Source: Clostridiales bacterium
GTDB taxonomy: Bacteria; Bacillota; Sulfobacillia; Sulfobacillales; Sulfobacillaceae
Direction: 5' to 3'
Length of the DNA stretch: 49,326 nucleotides
NCBI GenBank assembly: GCA_027365485.1
Contig: DAHXNH010000264.1
Location: 1 to 49,326 of the forward strand
The notes beneath the pieces were generated by a model, which made no database searches, was not told the DNA's origin, and saw only the letters and a list, made by a program, of their open reading frames with translations. The position numbers were made by a program, and so were the translations under genes. Numbering within the stretch: the stretch's first letter is position 1; each line of letters opens with the position of its first letter. Below are positions 20,266 to 29,196 of this stretch, in pieces.

Positions 20266-21069
20266 GTGGATGACAGGGAACTCAACGAGACATCTGGAGT
20301 CAGCGCCTATGCTGAGGCCTATGGATCTTCTTTTGCGAATTTGACTAAAGCCGTCAAAAGGCTAGGCGCCTTAAAAAACGTCGACGTCCAGGTCGGTCAG
20401 ATGAATATGGTCACGCTCAAAAAACAGCTGGAAGACATTCAGAGACTGAGCGAGGAGAGCTTGCGCTTAGCCAATTTTCTGGCTCAAAGGACTGCGGCCC
20501 ATCGCATGGCCGTGTCCGAAACGGACCAGCGTGAATGGACGGACCTCTTTCGTGCCAACCTTTCGACTCAGCGGACCGTGGAAGGGGATTTTCCGCAGTT
20601 TCTGGTGTTTCCTATCGAAATTCGGGTCGATTTTGCCAACGACCAAGTGTTGATCAACAAAAAGATCACCCGAAAACTCCATCCGAAGGCGGTAGCCGAC
20701 GCCGTAGAACGCGAACTCAACCGACTTTACGCGGAACGATTTAATCCTCAGCAATTCATGAAAGTGCTTTTGCGTGCCTTTGACCTATTGGTCGCGGAGG
20801 CTGGGACCAATAACGTGAAAACGCAATCCGTCCCCTTGACCGAGGTGTATAAGCTCTTAACTCTGCGCGCCGGCTCATCGAGTTACAGCGCAGTGCAATT
20901 TGCTTTCGACATCTATCGCTTCCGCCGCCAAGAAGAGCGTAGTCTCAACGGACGTCACGTCACCTTTGGTGCGTCTAAGAATCGATCGGGCTACATCATT
21001 CCTCGACAAGGCCGCGATCCTGAGGTATTAGGGTCGTTGGAAGTCACGGGGCCTGAGTCGGCGCCATGA
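20266..21069 (+). CDS. First gene of the twin-ATPase operon, unrecognised protein
   Basis: A 267-residue soluble protein that I do not recognise. The start is GTG at 20266 because GGAGGTGG lies seven bases upstream; the frame stays open 39 codons further, but without a ribosome binding site. Residues about 45-80 form a likely coiled coil (LKKQLEDIQRLSEESLRL). A mixed alpha/beta segment follows (PQFLVFPIEIRVDF), then helices (LHPKAVADAVERELNRLY) and a basic C-terminal part (YRFRRQEERSLNGRHVTFG). No signal peptide, membrane segment or enzyme motif was seen. Its TGA overlaps the next start (ATGA), so the two are translationally coupled. It may be an adaptor or DNA-binding partner of the ATPases; this is inference. 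Confidence 0.8.
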   Translation: MDDRELNETSGVSAYAEAYGSSFANLTKAVKRLGALKNVDVQVGQMNMVTLKKQLEDIQRLSEESLRLANFLAQRTAAHRMAVSETDQREWTDLFRANLSTQRTVEGDFPQFLVFPIEIRVDFANDQVLINKKITRKLHPKAVADAVERELNRLYAERFNPQQFMKVLLRAFDLLVAEAGTNNVKTQSVPLTEVYKLLTLRAGSSSYSAVQFAFDIYRFRRQEERSLNGRHVTFGASKNRSGYIIPRQGRDPEVLGSLEVTGPESAP

Positions 21070-22271
21070 CCCATCAGGACGCTTGGCGTATATTTAGTGC
21101 CCATCCGGGGGCAGAAATGCTCGCTGACAGTAGTATTCAAGAAACGTTCTTGGATGTCGGCGGCTTGGAGGCATTTTGGCGCAAGTGGTATCTTGAAGAC
21201 TTTATCTCTAGCGGCTATGGCAAGGTCAAATTTTTGTTTGGCGGTATGGGTGCAGGCAAAACCCATTGGCTTCGCCGTTTGGCAATCACTAGCGACCAAC
21301 TGGGCTACTTAGTCGCTTTCATCGATGCTCGCCTTGTTCGCCTCTCTGACATCGAAGAACTTTATCGCGCAGTAGTCGCTGCCATTCCCCTCGCCGCGGT
21401 GGTCGATCGCGCCTGCCGAAAAATCATTGTCGACGACCTCGGGTATCGTGAATTTGACGGTGACGTGGTCGAGTTCTCCTATTGGTTAGAACATGATCGC
21501 GAACTGGATCCGGCGCTTTTTCGCCGCGACATCCGTGAAGCGGTGGACCGATGGCTCCATCCTCAGGATTTAGCCACCGATTTTCTGCTAGCCATCCGCT
21601 CTTGGATTCATCAGCGATTGATGAACGAGACCAATCAACACGTCCCCGAGGGATGGATTTTGGGCGAAAAACTGATGGCACCCGAACGCAAGAGTCTTGG
21701 TGTGAAATCAAGCATCAACCGCCGAAACGCCCGAGCCGTGCTCTCTTCGCTAGCGGTTTTTAGTCATGCAGCGGGGTTTCCAGGAATTCTGGTGGCAATC
21801 GACAACTTCGATTCCGTAGCCAAAACGACGCGCACCGAAGGCGAGATCTACTACACGCGGGGCAAACGCGATCAAAGTTATGAAATGATGAGGCAACTGA
21901 TTGACGAAAGCGTACATACGCCGTTTTTGATGCTGGTATTAGGGGGAGATCGACAGCCGCTGAGCGATAGCCGGTCGGGATTCCCATCCTATCCTGCGCT
22001 TTGGGCCCGGATCGAAAATGAGATCTCCACAGATAGAGTGAACCGATTCGCTGACGCCATTGTCTTGGACGATCTTTGGCAAGAAGATATGGAAAACGTC
22101 AAACGCTTAGCGAGCGTGTGGTCTCTGCATCATCCCGAGATCACCCCTCCGGCCACCCGCGCGGAGACCGAGACCGCCGTCGGGCTAGAATGGTCGTTAG
22201 CTCGAAGAGTCGTCTTGGCGGTCATGTCGGATCGGAATCTCGACATTGGGGAGGGCGATCTGGATGAATAA
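21066..22271 (+). CDS. P-loop ATPase, first of two in the operon
   Basis: A 401-residue protein with Walker A at residues 59-67 (GGMGAGKTH) and a likely Walker B at about 240-249 (GILVAIDNFD). After a helical stretch comes FLMLVLGGDRQPLS (about 286-300), a likely sensor strand. The GKTH ending and overall order resemble the BREX BrxC/BrxD type of AAA-like ATPase, but the match is weaker than for the next gene. A conserved-looking FLDVGGLEAFWRKWYLEDFISSG precedes the P-loop. It is tightly coupled on both sides: ATGA overlap upstream and an 8-base overlap downstream. It probably works in a complex with the next ATPase, perhaps on DNA. Confidence 0.83.
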   Translation: MTHQDAWRIFSAHPGAEMLADSSIQETFLDVGGLEAFWRKWYLEDFISSGYGKVKFLFGGMGAGKTHWLRRLAITSDQLGYLVAFIDARLVRLSDIEELYRAVVAAIPLAAVVDRACRKIIVDDLGYREFDGDVVEFSYWLEHDRELDPALFRRDIREAVDRWLHPQDLATDFLLAIRSWIHQRLMNETNQHVPEGWILGEKLMAPERKSLGVKSSINRRNARAVLSSLAVFSHAAGFPGILVAIDNFDSVAKTTRTEGEIYYTRGKRDQSYEMMRQLIDESVHTPFLMLVLGGDRQPLSDSRSGFPSYPALWARIENEISTDRVNRFADAIVLDDLWQEDMENVKRLASVWSLHHPEITPPATRAETETAVGLEWSLARRVVLAVMSDRNLDIGEGDLDE

Positions 22272-23496
22272 AGAGCGGGTCATTATCGAGGGACTGCGTT
22301 CGGGTGTGCCCTTTCGAGAAACAGCCCAGGCATTCACTGTGGGCCGAACTCAAAATCTGACGACCATCGGTCGCCTGATGGAAGCGGTCGAGCAGGGACG
22401 GCAAACGCCGGCCCAAGGCATGATCATTCGTGCCCAGTACGGAGAAGGCAAAACCCACCTCTTGCATGCCTTGGCGGCGATGGCGGAAGAACGGAATTGG
22501 TTGGTCAGCATGGTCACGCTCAGCAAGGAAACCCCGCTTGACCGACTCGACTACCTGTATCCCAAGATTATGCAAAACGTGTACCGTCCTGGCAGCCATC
22601 AACCCGGATTCGAGGCCGTCATTCGTGAAGCGCTGAGGGCGCCTCATCTAGGTCCCGACTCGCGCCTACTGCAAGCCTCCGACCGCGTTCATGCCGTTTT
22701 GGACAATCTGATTCATCAAGACAATGGCTTTGACGTCCTGCTCGATGATGTCTCTGGGAACTTCGTGACGTTGGCCGATATCAAGCGTTTTACGCGTGAC
22801 AATTTTTCGCGGCGCCTGCCCATAGCCTCGTCTCGAATCAAAGATGAAATTCCCCACTATTTTCAACTGGTCAACTGGCTCATTTGGCACACCGAATATG
22901 AAGGCCTGTTGATTTTGTTCGACGAAGTCGAACTCATCGGCAAGTTTGGCCGCGGTGGTCGAGCCCGCAGCTACGTGAATATGGGCCGCTTTCTGAACGG
23001 CATGGGCGATCATCTGCTGAGCATCTGGGCGGTCGCAGGCAACTTTCAAACGGATGTCATCCTGCCCCGCAAGGACCACGAAGTAATCGAGCAGTGGCTC
23101 TCGTCCCGGCCTAAAGAAGCCGAAGGCGTGGCGTGGTCTAACGCTGCGCTCGATGAATTGTCGTCGGCCAGGCCTCTCGACCCGCTAACCCCAGAGCAAA
23201 TCCGCGACATGCTAGGAGAAATTGCCGCGCTGCATCAAATCGCCTACGAGTGGGATTGCGGTCTCGACGGCGCCGCCTTCTATCAACTGGTCCGAGAGCA
23301 CATGGACGTGCTCGACGCTCGTCTGCGCACCTGGATTCGCATGGCCATCAGTCTCTTAGACATGCGCTGGCAATTTGGCGATGAGGCGTCGGTAAAGGCT
23401 CACGATATCGAAGAAGTCGACTTGTCAGAGGATCGGAGTTACGAAGAAGCACCGGATGCAGACGAGGACTCAGAGCATCCCTGGCGAAGCCATTAG
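22264..23496 (+). CDS. BrxD-like ATPase (BREX ATP-binding domain, DUF2791)
   Basis: A 410-residue ATPase. The start is the ATG at 22264 behind GGGGAGGG, inside the end of the previous gene. The opening (ERVIIEGLRSGVPFRETAQ) is typical of BrxD-type proteins. Walker A (AQYGEGKTHLL, about 57-67), SKETPLDRLDYLYPKI, and Walker B (GLLILFDEVELI, about 214-225) follow in the DUF2791 order. A polar acidic tail ends the protein (EEAPDADEDSEH). BrxD is known from type 2 BREX, where it sits with PglX, PglY, PglZ and a helicase; none of these is here. The operon therefore represents a separate use of this ATPase type. Role in defence or DNA transactions is inferred. Confidence 0.87.
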   Translation: MNKERVIIEGLRSGVPFRETAQAFTVGRTQNLTTIGRLMEAVEQGRQTPAQGMIIRAQYGEGKTHLLHALAAMAEERNWLVSMVTLSKETPLDRLDYLYPKIMQNVYRPGSHQPGFEAVIREALRAPHLGPDSRLLQASDRVHAVLDNLIHQDNGFDVLLDDVSGNFVTLADIKRFTRDNFSRRLPIASSRIKDEIPHYFQLVNWLIWHTEYEGLLILFDEVELIGKFGRGGRARSYVNMGRFLNGMGDHLLSIWAVAGNFQTDVILPRKDHEVIEQWLSSRPKEAEGVAWSNAALDELSSARPLDPLTPEQIRDMLGEIAALHQIAYEWDCGLDGAAFYQLVREHMDVLDARLRTWIRMAISLLDMRWQFGDEASVKAHDIEEVDLSEDRSYEEAPDADEDSEHPWRSH

Positions 23497-23575
23497 AGGC
23501 TCCCGCGGGGTTTCTGCTACGTATCCAGACTCAAGGGTAGGGTTCCTCGGTGTTTTAGGGATCATATGGCCATAA

Positions 23576-23610
23576 GACGCCCCGCCGGATGCCATCCACT
23601 GCGGGGCGTC
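23576..23610. terminator. Hairpin between convergent ATPase operon and aldo/keto reductase gene
   Basis: GACGCCCCGC pairs perfectly with GCGGGGCGTC around a 15-base loop, midway between two converging genes. No long T tract follows on either strand, so it is a weak match to an intrinsic terminator, but position favours this role. Confidence 0.6.
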
Positions 23611-23630
23611 GACCATCCTTCACCAAAGAA

Positions 23631-24461
23631 CTAGAAGTCGAAGTGATCGGGATCGGGTCCAAATCGTTGGTTGCGATTCATGTCGTCGATAGCTTGCATG
23701 TCTTCGTCGTCCAATTCAAAATCGAAAACCTGAGCATTTTCGATAATCCGATCTTGATGGACCGACTTCGGGATGGTAACAATCTGACGCTGCAGATCCC
23801 ACCGCAAGACAATTTGTGCTGGTGTCTTTTGATATTTCTGGGCCAAGGTGGTGATCACTGGCTGATCGAGGTGGCCTTGCATCAAAGGACTCCAGGCCTC
23901 GATTTGAATATGGTGGCTGCGACAATACTCCGCCAACTCGGTCTGGCTCAGCAGCGGATGCAACTCCACCTGATTGACCATGGGGACGACGTTAGCCTCG
24001 GCCAAGAGGGTGTCAATGTGATGGCCTTGAAAGTTCGATACTCCAATCGCGCGCACTCGGCCTTCTTCGTAAATGCGTTCAAGCGCCCGCCACGTTTCCT
24101 GATACTTGCCAGCAACCGGCCAGTGAATAAGATACAAATCCAACGTCCCCAACTTCAGTTTCTCCTGGGTCGCATCGAACGCCTTTAAGGTCTGATCATA
24201 GCCTTGATCACTGTTCCATACCTTACTGGTCACAAAGATTTCGTTGCGAGGAATCCCCGAGGCGCGAATGGCATTGCCGACTCCGACCTCATTGGCATAC
24301 AAAGCAGCGGTGTCAATGTGCCGATATCCTGCCTCCAACGCATAGCGCACGGAATCTTCAACCACCTGCCCTTCCGGCGTTCGCCACACCCCTAATCCAA
24401 ACCACGGCATGGCCACCCCGTTGTGCAGGGTAACGGTGTCGCTCAAATGTTTGGCCGTCAT
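23631..24461 (-). CDS. Aldo/keto reductase (AKR5-like, YvgN/diketogluconate reductase type)
   Basis: A 276-residue NADPH-dependent reductase of usual length. The catalytic residues are Asp and Tyr in HIDTAALYANE, Lys in FVTSKVWN, and His in DLYLIHWPV. IGVSNFQGHH, NQVELHPLLSQ and TIPKSVHQDRIIENA (cofactor phosphate binding) are typical of the 2,5-diketo-D-gluconate or methylglyoxal reductase group. The ATG at 24461 follows AGGAGG with a short spacer. It is unlike the other reductase at 8036-9016 and so is not a recent duplicate. The likely role is detoxifying reactive carbonyls; a role in keto-sugar-acid use would also fit the region. Confidence 0.94.
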   Translation of the reverse strand: MTAKHLSDTVTLHNGVAMPWFGLGVWRTPEGQVVEDSVRYALEAGYRHIDTAALYANEVGVGNAIRASGIPRNEIFVTSKVWNSDQGYDQTLKAFDATQEKLKLGTLDLYLIHWPVAGKYQETWRALERIYEEGRVRAIGVSNFQGHHIDTLLAEANVVPMVNQVELHPLLSQTELAEYCRSHHIQIEAWSPLMQGHLDQPVITTLAQKYQKTPAQIVLRWDLQRQIVTIPKSVHQDRIIENAQVFDFELDDEDMQAIDDMNRNQRFGPDPDHFDF

Positions 24462-24573
24462 CTTGTTCCTCCTATGTGTTGACTCTGCTCAAAGTCTATG
24501 TTGCCTTCGTACCCTTTCATGGTACCATATCATCCCTTCGAACCTGGGAACTCCCGCCCGTCGCCGAATCCGA

Positions 24574-25560
24574 TCAAATCTTCGCGGTTTCTCCGCTCTT
24601 TAACGGCTTCCACCAGGTTTCGTGTCGGCGGTACCATGACACGGTCTCGTCTAGGGCCGAGAGCCAGGCATGACGAGCATGCCATCCTAGTTCCGTCTCT
24701 AACCTGGTTGGATCGATGGCATAGCGCCGATCGTGGCCCAAGCGGTCGTCCACCGGCACAATCACCGTTTCGGCCAACCCCATCTGTCTCAGCAGTTCCA
24801 GAGCCACCTCTCGATTCGAATGTTCATTTCTCGCCCCGACGTTGTACACCCGACCCGCCTGACCTCGGGTCAGGACTTCCCATACCGCTTCTACATGGTC
24901 CATGACGTAAATCCAGTCGCGAATGTTGTTCCCATCCCCATACAGCGGCCAGGGCTTGCCCTCCATGCCATTGGTGATGAACAGAGGAATCAGTTTCTCT
25001 GGATATTGATACGGTCCATAGTTGTTCGAACAGCGCGTAATCACCACATTCTGGGCGTAGGTATGGTGGTGAGCCAAGACCAAAAGGTCGGCAGAAGCCT
25101 TGGACGCCGAATAGGGACTCGAAGGATCGAGCGGGCTTTCCTCAGTAAAAAAACCGTCAGACCCGAGACTGCCATAGACTTCGTCGGTGGACATCTGTAA
25201 ATATTTGCCGACACCGTAACGCCGCCCGTAATGCAACAAAACTTCCGTGCCTAACACATTGGTCGAGATAAACGGTTCAGGGTCCGCAATCGAACGATCC
25301 ACATGGGATTCAGCTGCACAATTGACGATCGCGTCTACACTCTCGCTGGCTAGCAGGGTCGATACGGCAGCGGCATCTTGAATCTTAGCCTCAACCCATC
25401 GATATCGAGGACTTTTTTCATATCCGATCAAATTGGCTAGGTTGCCGGCATACGTCTGGCAATCCAGGTTAATCACATCCACGTCCGGCTGAGTGTCAAG
25501 AATCCAACGAATCAACGCCGATCCAATAAAGCCCAGACCGCCGGTTACTACGACGCGCAT
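24574..25560 (-). CDS. rmlB: dTDP-glucose 4,6-dehydratase
   Basis: A 328-residue extended short-chain dehydrogenase. It makes dTDP-4-keto-6-deoxyglucose, the second step of the dTDP-rhamnose path. The Rossmann motif is VVVTGGLGFIGSALI at the N-terminus. The catalytic region shows STDEVYGSL (Thr-Asp-Glu) and SPYSASKASADLL (Tyr-x-x-x-Lys), and then RCSNNYGPYQYPEKLIPLF. I start at the ATG at 25560 because GGAGGAG precedes it; the frame is open 23 codons further up but overlaps rmlC. It is 25 bp downstream of rmlC, in one operon. Confidence 0.95.
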   Translation of the reverse strand: MRVVVTGGLGFIGSALIRWILDTQPDVDVINLDCQTYAGNLANLIGYEKSPRYRWVEAKIQDAAAVSTLLASESVDAIVNCAAESHVDRSIADPEPFISTNVLGTEVLLHYGRRYGVGKYLQMSTDEVYGSLGSDGFFTEESPLDPSSPYSASKASADLLVLAHHHTYAQNVVITRCSNNYGPYQYPEKLIPLFITNGMEGKPWPLYGDGNNIRDWIYVMDHVEAVWEVLTRGQAGRVYNVGARNEHSNREVALELLRQMGLAETVIVPVDDRLGHDRRYAIDPTRLETELGWHARHAWLSALDETVSWYRRHETWWKPLKSGETAKI

Positions 25561-25585
25561 CCCAACTCCTCCGTCTCGCGGCCTG

Positions 25586-26056
25586 TCATCGAGGCTTAGT
25601 CGTCCAATCGAACCCAATCGTGGGATCATCCCATTCTAGACGCTTTTCGTCAGGATCTTCAGCTCGATAGGATTCGGTGGTGAAATAAACAATCATCAAA
25701 GGCTTGGCTCCGAGTACCCGGTAGCCGTGAACGACCCCGACAGGGATGACGATCAGTAACGGATTGTCTTCGCCGGGGTAGAGCACTTGGGTGATCCCGG
25801 ACGAGAGCGTGTCCTGACGAGCGTCATAAAGAACTACCTGGGCCGAGCCTATGGGGAAAAACCACAAATCATCCTGGCGTTCATGGTAATGGAAGGCTTT
25901 GATCACCCCGGGGTAGCTCATCGACAATGAGGCTTGACCAAAACGACGCAAAAGCTCATCGTCATCTCGCAAGATTTCCTGAAAAAATCCGCGATCGTCA
26001 GGATGACGAACCAACCGTTTAATTTTGACTCCTTCAATGGTACCCATGCGACTCAT
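25586..26056 (-). CDS. rmlC: dTDP-4-dehydrorhamnose 3,5-epimerase family protein
   Basis: A 156-residue cupin of the RmlC type, slightly short (usual 175-185). Family signs are HPDDRGFFQEIL, QASLSMSYPGVIKAFHYHERQDDLWFFPIG and VIPVGVVHGYRVLG. The catalytic His in the KAFHYH region is present. It lies between rmlA and rmlB and would epimerise dTDP-4-keto-6-deoxyglucose. The start ATG follows AAGGAGG. Short members of this family can be 3-epimerases or keto-isomerases making other deoxysugars, so the end product may not be rhamnose. Confidence 0.85.
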   Translation of the reverse strand: MSRMGTIEGVKIKRLVRHPDDRGFFQEILRDDDELLRRFGQASLSMSYPGVIKAFHYHERQDDLWFFPIGSAQVVLYDARQDTLSSGITQVLYPGEDNPLLIVIPVGVVHGYRVLGAKPLMIVYFTTESYRAEDPDEKRLEWDDPTIGFDWTTKPR

Positions 26057-26227
26057 AAATCATCCTCCTTCATTCATGGATCCCTAGATTCGCAAATCCC
26101 GGGTTCACCGTCAAGGGGCTATTCCCTGACAGCAAACCCCTACTGATCGGGATATCGAGCCCGAGGATATCTCGTTCATGGAGCCATCACACACTGTTAG
26201 CTCGGGGGTCCCCGATGGTCTCTTCAT

Positions 26228-27289
26228 CTATATTTCGATCCGGCTGTGATCACCTAAGACTAACCGCACCGTCTTTGGGCGCCCCTGGCGACCGCGAACG
26301 TCTACACCTTGGCCGATCAAACTTTGGTCAATTCGCTCGCCAATATTTTCCAGGCGGCTGTCGGGAAGCACCACGCTTAGTTCGATCTCAACGCTGCGCA
26401 AGTGAACCCGGGGGCCTATCGAGGTGTAGGGACCAATATAGCTATCAATAATGACTGCTCCCTCGCCAATCGTCGCCGGTCCTCTAATCGTACTGTGCTC
26501 AATGATAGCTCCAGTGGCCACCGCCACTCTCCCCGTCAGTTGAGAGTCGGCGTCGACGCTGCCATCGTTTTGGGATTTTAGGTCATCGAGGATTAAACGG
26601 TTCGCGTCCAACACATCCTCTGGCCGACCGGTATCCTTCCACCACCCGGTCACTTCAGCGGCGTCCACCGGCTCATTATGGTCGACCAACCATTGGATCG
26701 CATCGGTAATTTCTAATTCTCCCCGACCCGATGGCCTGAGGCTAGAAACCGCTTCGTGGATTCGCGCGTCAAAACAATAGGCGCCCACTAAGGCCAGGTT
26801 CGATGGAGGATGTTCGGGCTTCTCCACCAGCCTCACGACTCGGCCCTCTTCTACGACCGCCACGCCGAATTGACGCGGATCTTCAATCTGAGTCAAAAGC
26901 ACGGCTGCCGCTGGATGTTGTTGTTGAAAACGTTGCACCAAAGGCGCCACCCCGCCGCGCAGAAGGTTGTCGCCCAGCACCATCAAGAAAGGGTCCGTGC
27001 CCAAAAACAGTTGTGCAATTTTTACCGCATGGGCCAAGCCCAAGGGCGCTTCCTGAGGAATATAGGTGAAGTGGCATCCAAATTGAGTGCCATCTCCCAG
27101 CGCTGCCTCGATCAACGGAGCCGTTTCCCCGACGACCACGCCAATGTCGGTGACTCCCGCCCGAACCATATCGTCGACGGCATAGAACAAAATCGGACGA
27201 TTGCCCACCGGGAGGAGTTGCTTGGCGCCTGTATAGGTCAGCGGTCTTAGCCGCGATCCTGTACCCCCAGATAAGATCAACCCTTTCAT
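26228..27289 (-). CDS. rmlA: Glucose-1-phosphate thymidylyltransferase, long form
   Basis: A 353-residue nucleotidyltransferase. It makes dTDP-glucose from glucose-1-phosphate and dTTP. The nucleotide-binding signature is GGTGSRLRPLT with KQLLPVGNRP at residues 8-32. MVLGDNLL holds the metal-binding Asp, and WWKDTGRPEDVLDANR marks the sugar-binding end. From about residue 250 the protein carries hexapeptide repeats (left-handed beta-helix), which marks the long archaeal/Gram-positive form. I use the ATG at 27289; the frame is open 37 codons upstream but with no family similarity there. It is first of rmlA-rmlC-rmlB, with a 171-bp gap before rmlC that contains short inverted repeats (GATATC pair near 26150-26175). 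Confidence 0.94.
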   Translation of the reverse strand: MKGLILSGGTGSRLRPLTYTGAKQLLPVGNRPILFYAVDDMVRAGVTDIGVVVGETAPLIEAALGDGTQFGCHFTYIPQEAPLGLAHAVKIAQLFLGTDPFLMVLGDNLLRGGVAPLVQRFQQQHPAAAVLLTQIEDPRQFGVAVVEEGRVVRLVEKPEHPPSNLALVGAYCFDARIHEAVSSLRPSGRGELEITDAIQWLVDHNEPVDAAEVTGWWKDTGRPEDVLDANRLILDDLKSQNDGSVDADSQLTGRVAVATGAIIEHSTIRGPATIGEGAVIIDSYIGPYTSIGPRVHLRSVEIELSVVLPDSRLENIGERIDQSLIGQGVDVRGRQGRPKTVRLVLGDHSRIEI

Positions 27290-27586
27290 TTCCAAAAGCC
27301 ACCTTCCATTCTCGTTTTTCTCCAGTTCCCACTCCACACAGAGCGATTCACACTGATTGGATGGACTTCGGCATGCTCGGCTAAAACTCCTCCCCAACAT
27401 TCCTTGCGGTCAGTACTTCTTTTCAGGGATGGCAAGTCCGCCGCCCACGCCGACAGTGGCTTCACCCAGTAAGAGAGAAAACGCCTCCACGAAAGAGTCA
27501 GGCGGCGAGTAGCCTTCTCTACCTTCCTAAGCGATAATAAGCGAAGAATCACAATCCGCAAAGCTTGCATCGATGGGAGTTCACAG

Positions 27587-28780
27587 GTGAAACCAGTCAC
27601 TCGTCTTTTCTTAATTACGACCAGTTGGACCTTGGCCATGTTTGTGGCCTCAAATTTTCTCTCGGCTTGGTTTTGGGACATTGGCACGGGCCTCATTCCC
27701 ATCATTGGTTTTTACTCTATCTTTTTTGTCATCATGATTGCTAGTTTTGGCACGGCCTCCAAGCTTCGCAAAGCGCCTCCCAGTGTGACCTTGATGGCGC
27801 TGGGGATTATCCTAAACGCGGTGTTTTTAGGTCTGTTGCTAGTAATGCGAGGAGCGTCTCGACATTACTACATCCCGCTCGCGGTGCTTGACGGCACCTC
27901 CGCCAGTTTCTATTGGCTGGCTCTATATGTGCTGGCTTCTTCCTGGGTCCGTTCGGACCAAGCGCGTTGGTACAATAGTTGGACCGGTACCTTAGAAGCC
28001 ATTTTAGGGCTCCTGGCTCCCCCGCTCAGTGGTTGGCTGATCGCTTCTTTAGTAGGATTGCAAGGATATCGCCTGGTGTTTGCTATTGCTTTCGTGAGTC
28101 TCCTGGGAGCATTCGTTTTGATTCTCGGTGCGGTGAAGGCTCCCGATACCAAGGTCGCTCCGCTGCCCCCCGATCGACCGTCCGGCGATCCCGCCCCCTA
28201 TCGCTGGCGATCTCTGCTCTGGAGCTTTGCCGCCCTCGGCCTGCGTGATGGCATCTATCTGTTCTTGCCGAACTTGTTGCTCTTCATTGTTAGTCATAGC
28301 ACGATCTGGTTGGGAATCTTTTCCGCCACCGAATCCGGTCTCATGGGCGCTGTGTTTTGGGTACTGGGCCGTTGGCCTCAATTAAATCATCGCTCCCAGA
28401 GCCTTTGGCTGGCTGCCGCATTATCCCTGCCAGCCCTGGCTCTGGTCGTGCTCCCGCTTACCACATCGACCTTGTTTGCTTTGGGCATAGTGGTATCGCT
28501 GGCTTACCCGCCGTTTAAAATCTCGCTGGAATCGTCGGCCTTGGTAGCCATCGGAGGGCATCATCGCACGGAGAGCGCAATGATTCGCCGCACCGGCGAA
28601 AAAGAGGTCTGGATTAACAGCGGACGTTTAATCAGCCTGATCTTCGTACTTAGTTTGGTTTTGTGGCTTCCCCACTTTCACCTCGGGGACTTTCGGTTCG
28701 TGCTCGCTCTGTGGGGGCTGACTCCGATCGCGATTTTACTCACCTTCAGACAAACCCTCAGCGAATCAGATCCAAGCTGA
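27587..28780 (+). CDS. MFS transporter of unknown substrate
   Basis: A 397-residue protein with about twelve hydrophobic segments. Likely start is GTG with GGGAG seven bases upstream. It has GTASKLRKAPP in the loop after segment 2, a weak form of MFS motif A, and a central basic/proline-rich loop (PLPPDRPSGDPAPYRWRS). It diverges from the rmlA operon with 297 bp between, so a shared control region is possible. The fold is clear but I cannot name a substrate; a polysaccharide or peptide-related exporter role would be speculation. Confidence 0.83.
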   Translation: MKPVTRLFLITTSWTLAMFVASNFLSAWFWDIGTGLIPIIGFYSIFFVIMIASFGTASKLRKAPPSVTLMALGIILNAVFLGLLLVMRGASRHYYIPLAVLDGTSASFYWLALYVLASSWVRSDQARWYNSWTGTLEAILGLLAPPLSGWLIASLVGLQGYRLVFAIAFVSLLGAFVLILGAVKAPDTKVAPLPPDRPSGDPAPYRWRSLLWSFAALGLRDGIYLFLPNLLLFIVSHSTIWLGIFSATESGLMGAVFWVLGRWPQLNHRSQSLWLAAALSLPALALVVLPLTTSTLFALGIVVSLAYPPFKISLESSALVAIGGHHRTESAMIRRTGEKEVWINSGRLISLIFVLSLVLWLPHFHLGDFRFVLALWGLTPIAILLTFRQTLSESDPS

Positions 28781-29196
28781 GCCCTGATCGCGCCGATTGA
28801 GGAAGGTCTATGCGCCTTCACCATCATCACACCGTGCCCCACCAAGGCTCAATTTTCATGCGCCCGACATCGGCAAGCAGTTCCCGCGCCGGATCGTTTC
28901 TGCCCGGTCAGATCAGCCCTCGCCGGCGGCTAGCCGATCGATCCTTAATCCCGGGGTCCCTCGCTCTGATGCTTCGATTCCGTAGGCTTCCCAACCTTTT
29001 GATACCTATGACACGTATAATGATAGAGTTATCGATCCACTTGGTAATTCCCGTTTGATTTCTCTGGCAGAATTTTGGCTGAGGTCGTAGTGCTCTGAGT
29101 TTACGGATAGATCTTTGGGTCGAACGATTGGGCGACAACCGATTCTCATTGCTTTTTTGGATTGACAAGAAAACTCGTCAAAGGAGCACCACCGCC
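28781..29196. other. Intergenic stretch before the ABC exporter genes
   Basis: No gene was supported. A TATAAT box lies at 29016-29021 with only a weak -35 partner, a plausible promoter for the following ABC genes. Short open frames lack ribosome binding sites. Confidence 0.4.

Noticed and set aside
20266-23496. A complete BREX or DISARM phage-defence system
   Set aside because: Only BrxD-like ATPase features are present; PglX/PglZ, methylase, helicase, Lon-like BrxL and phospholipase-type genes are all missing on both sides.
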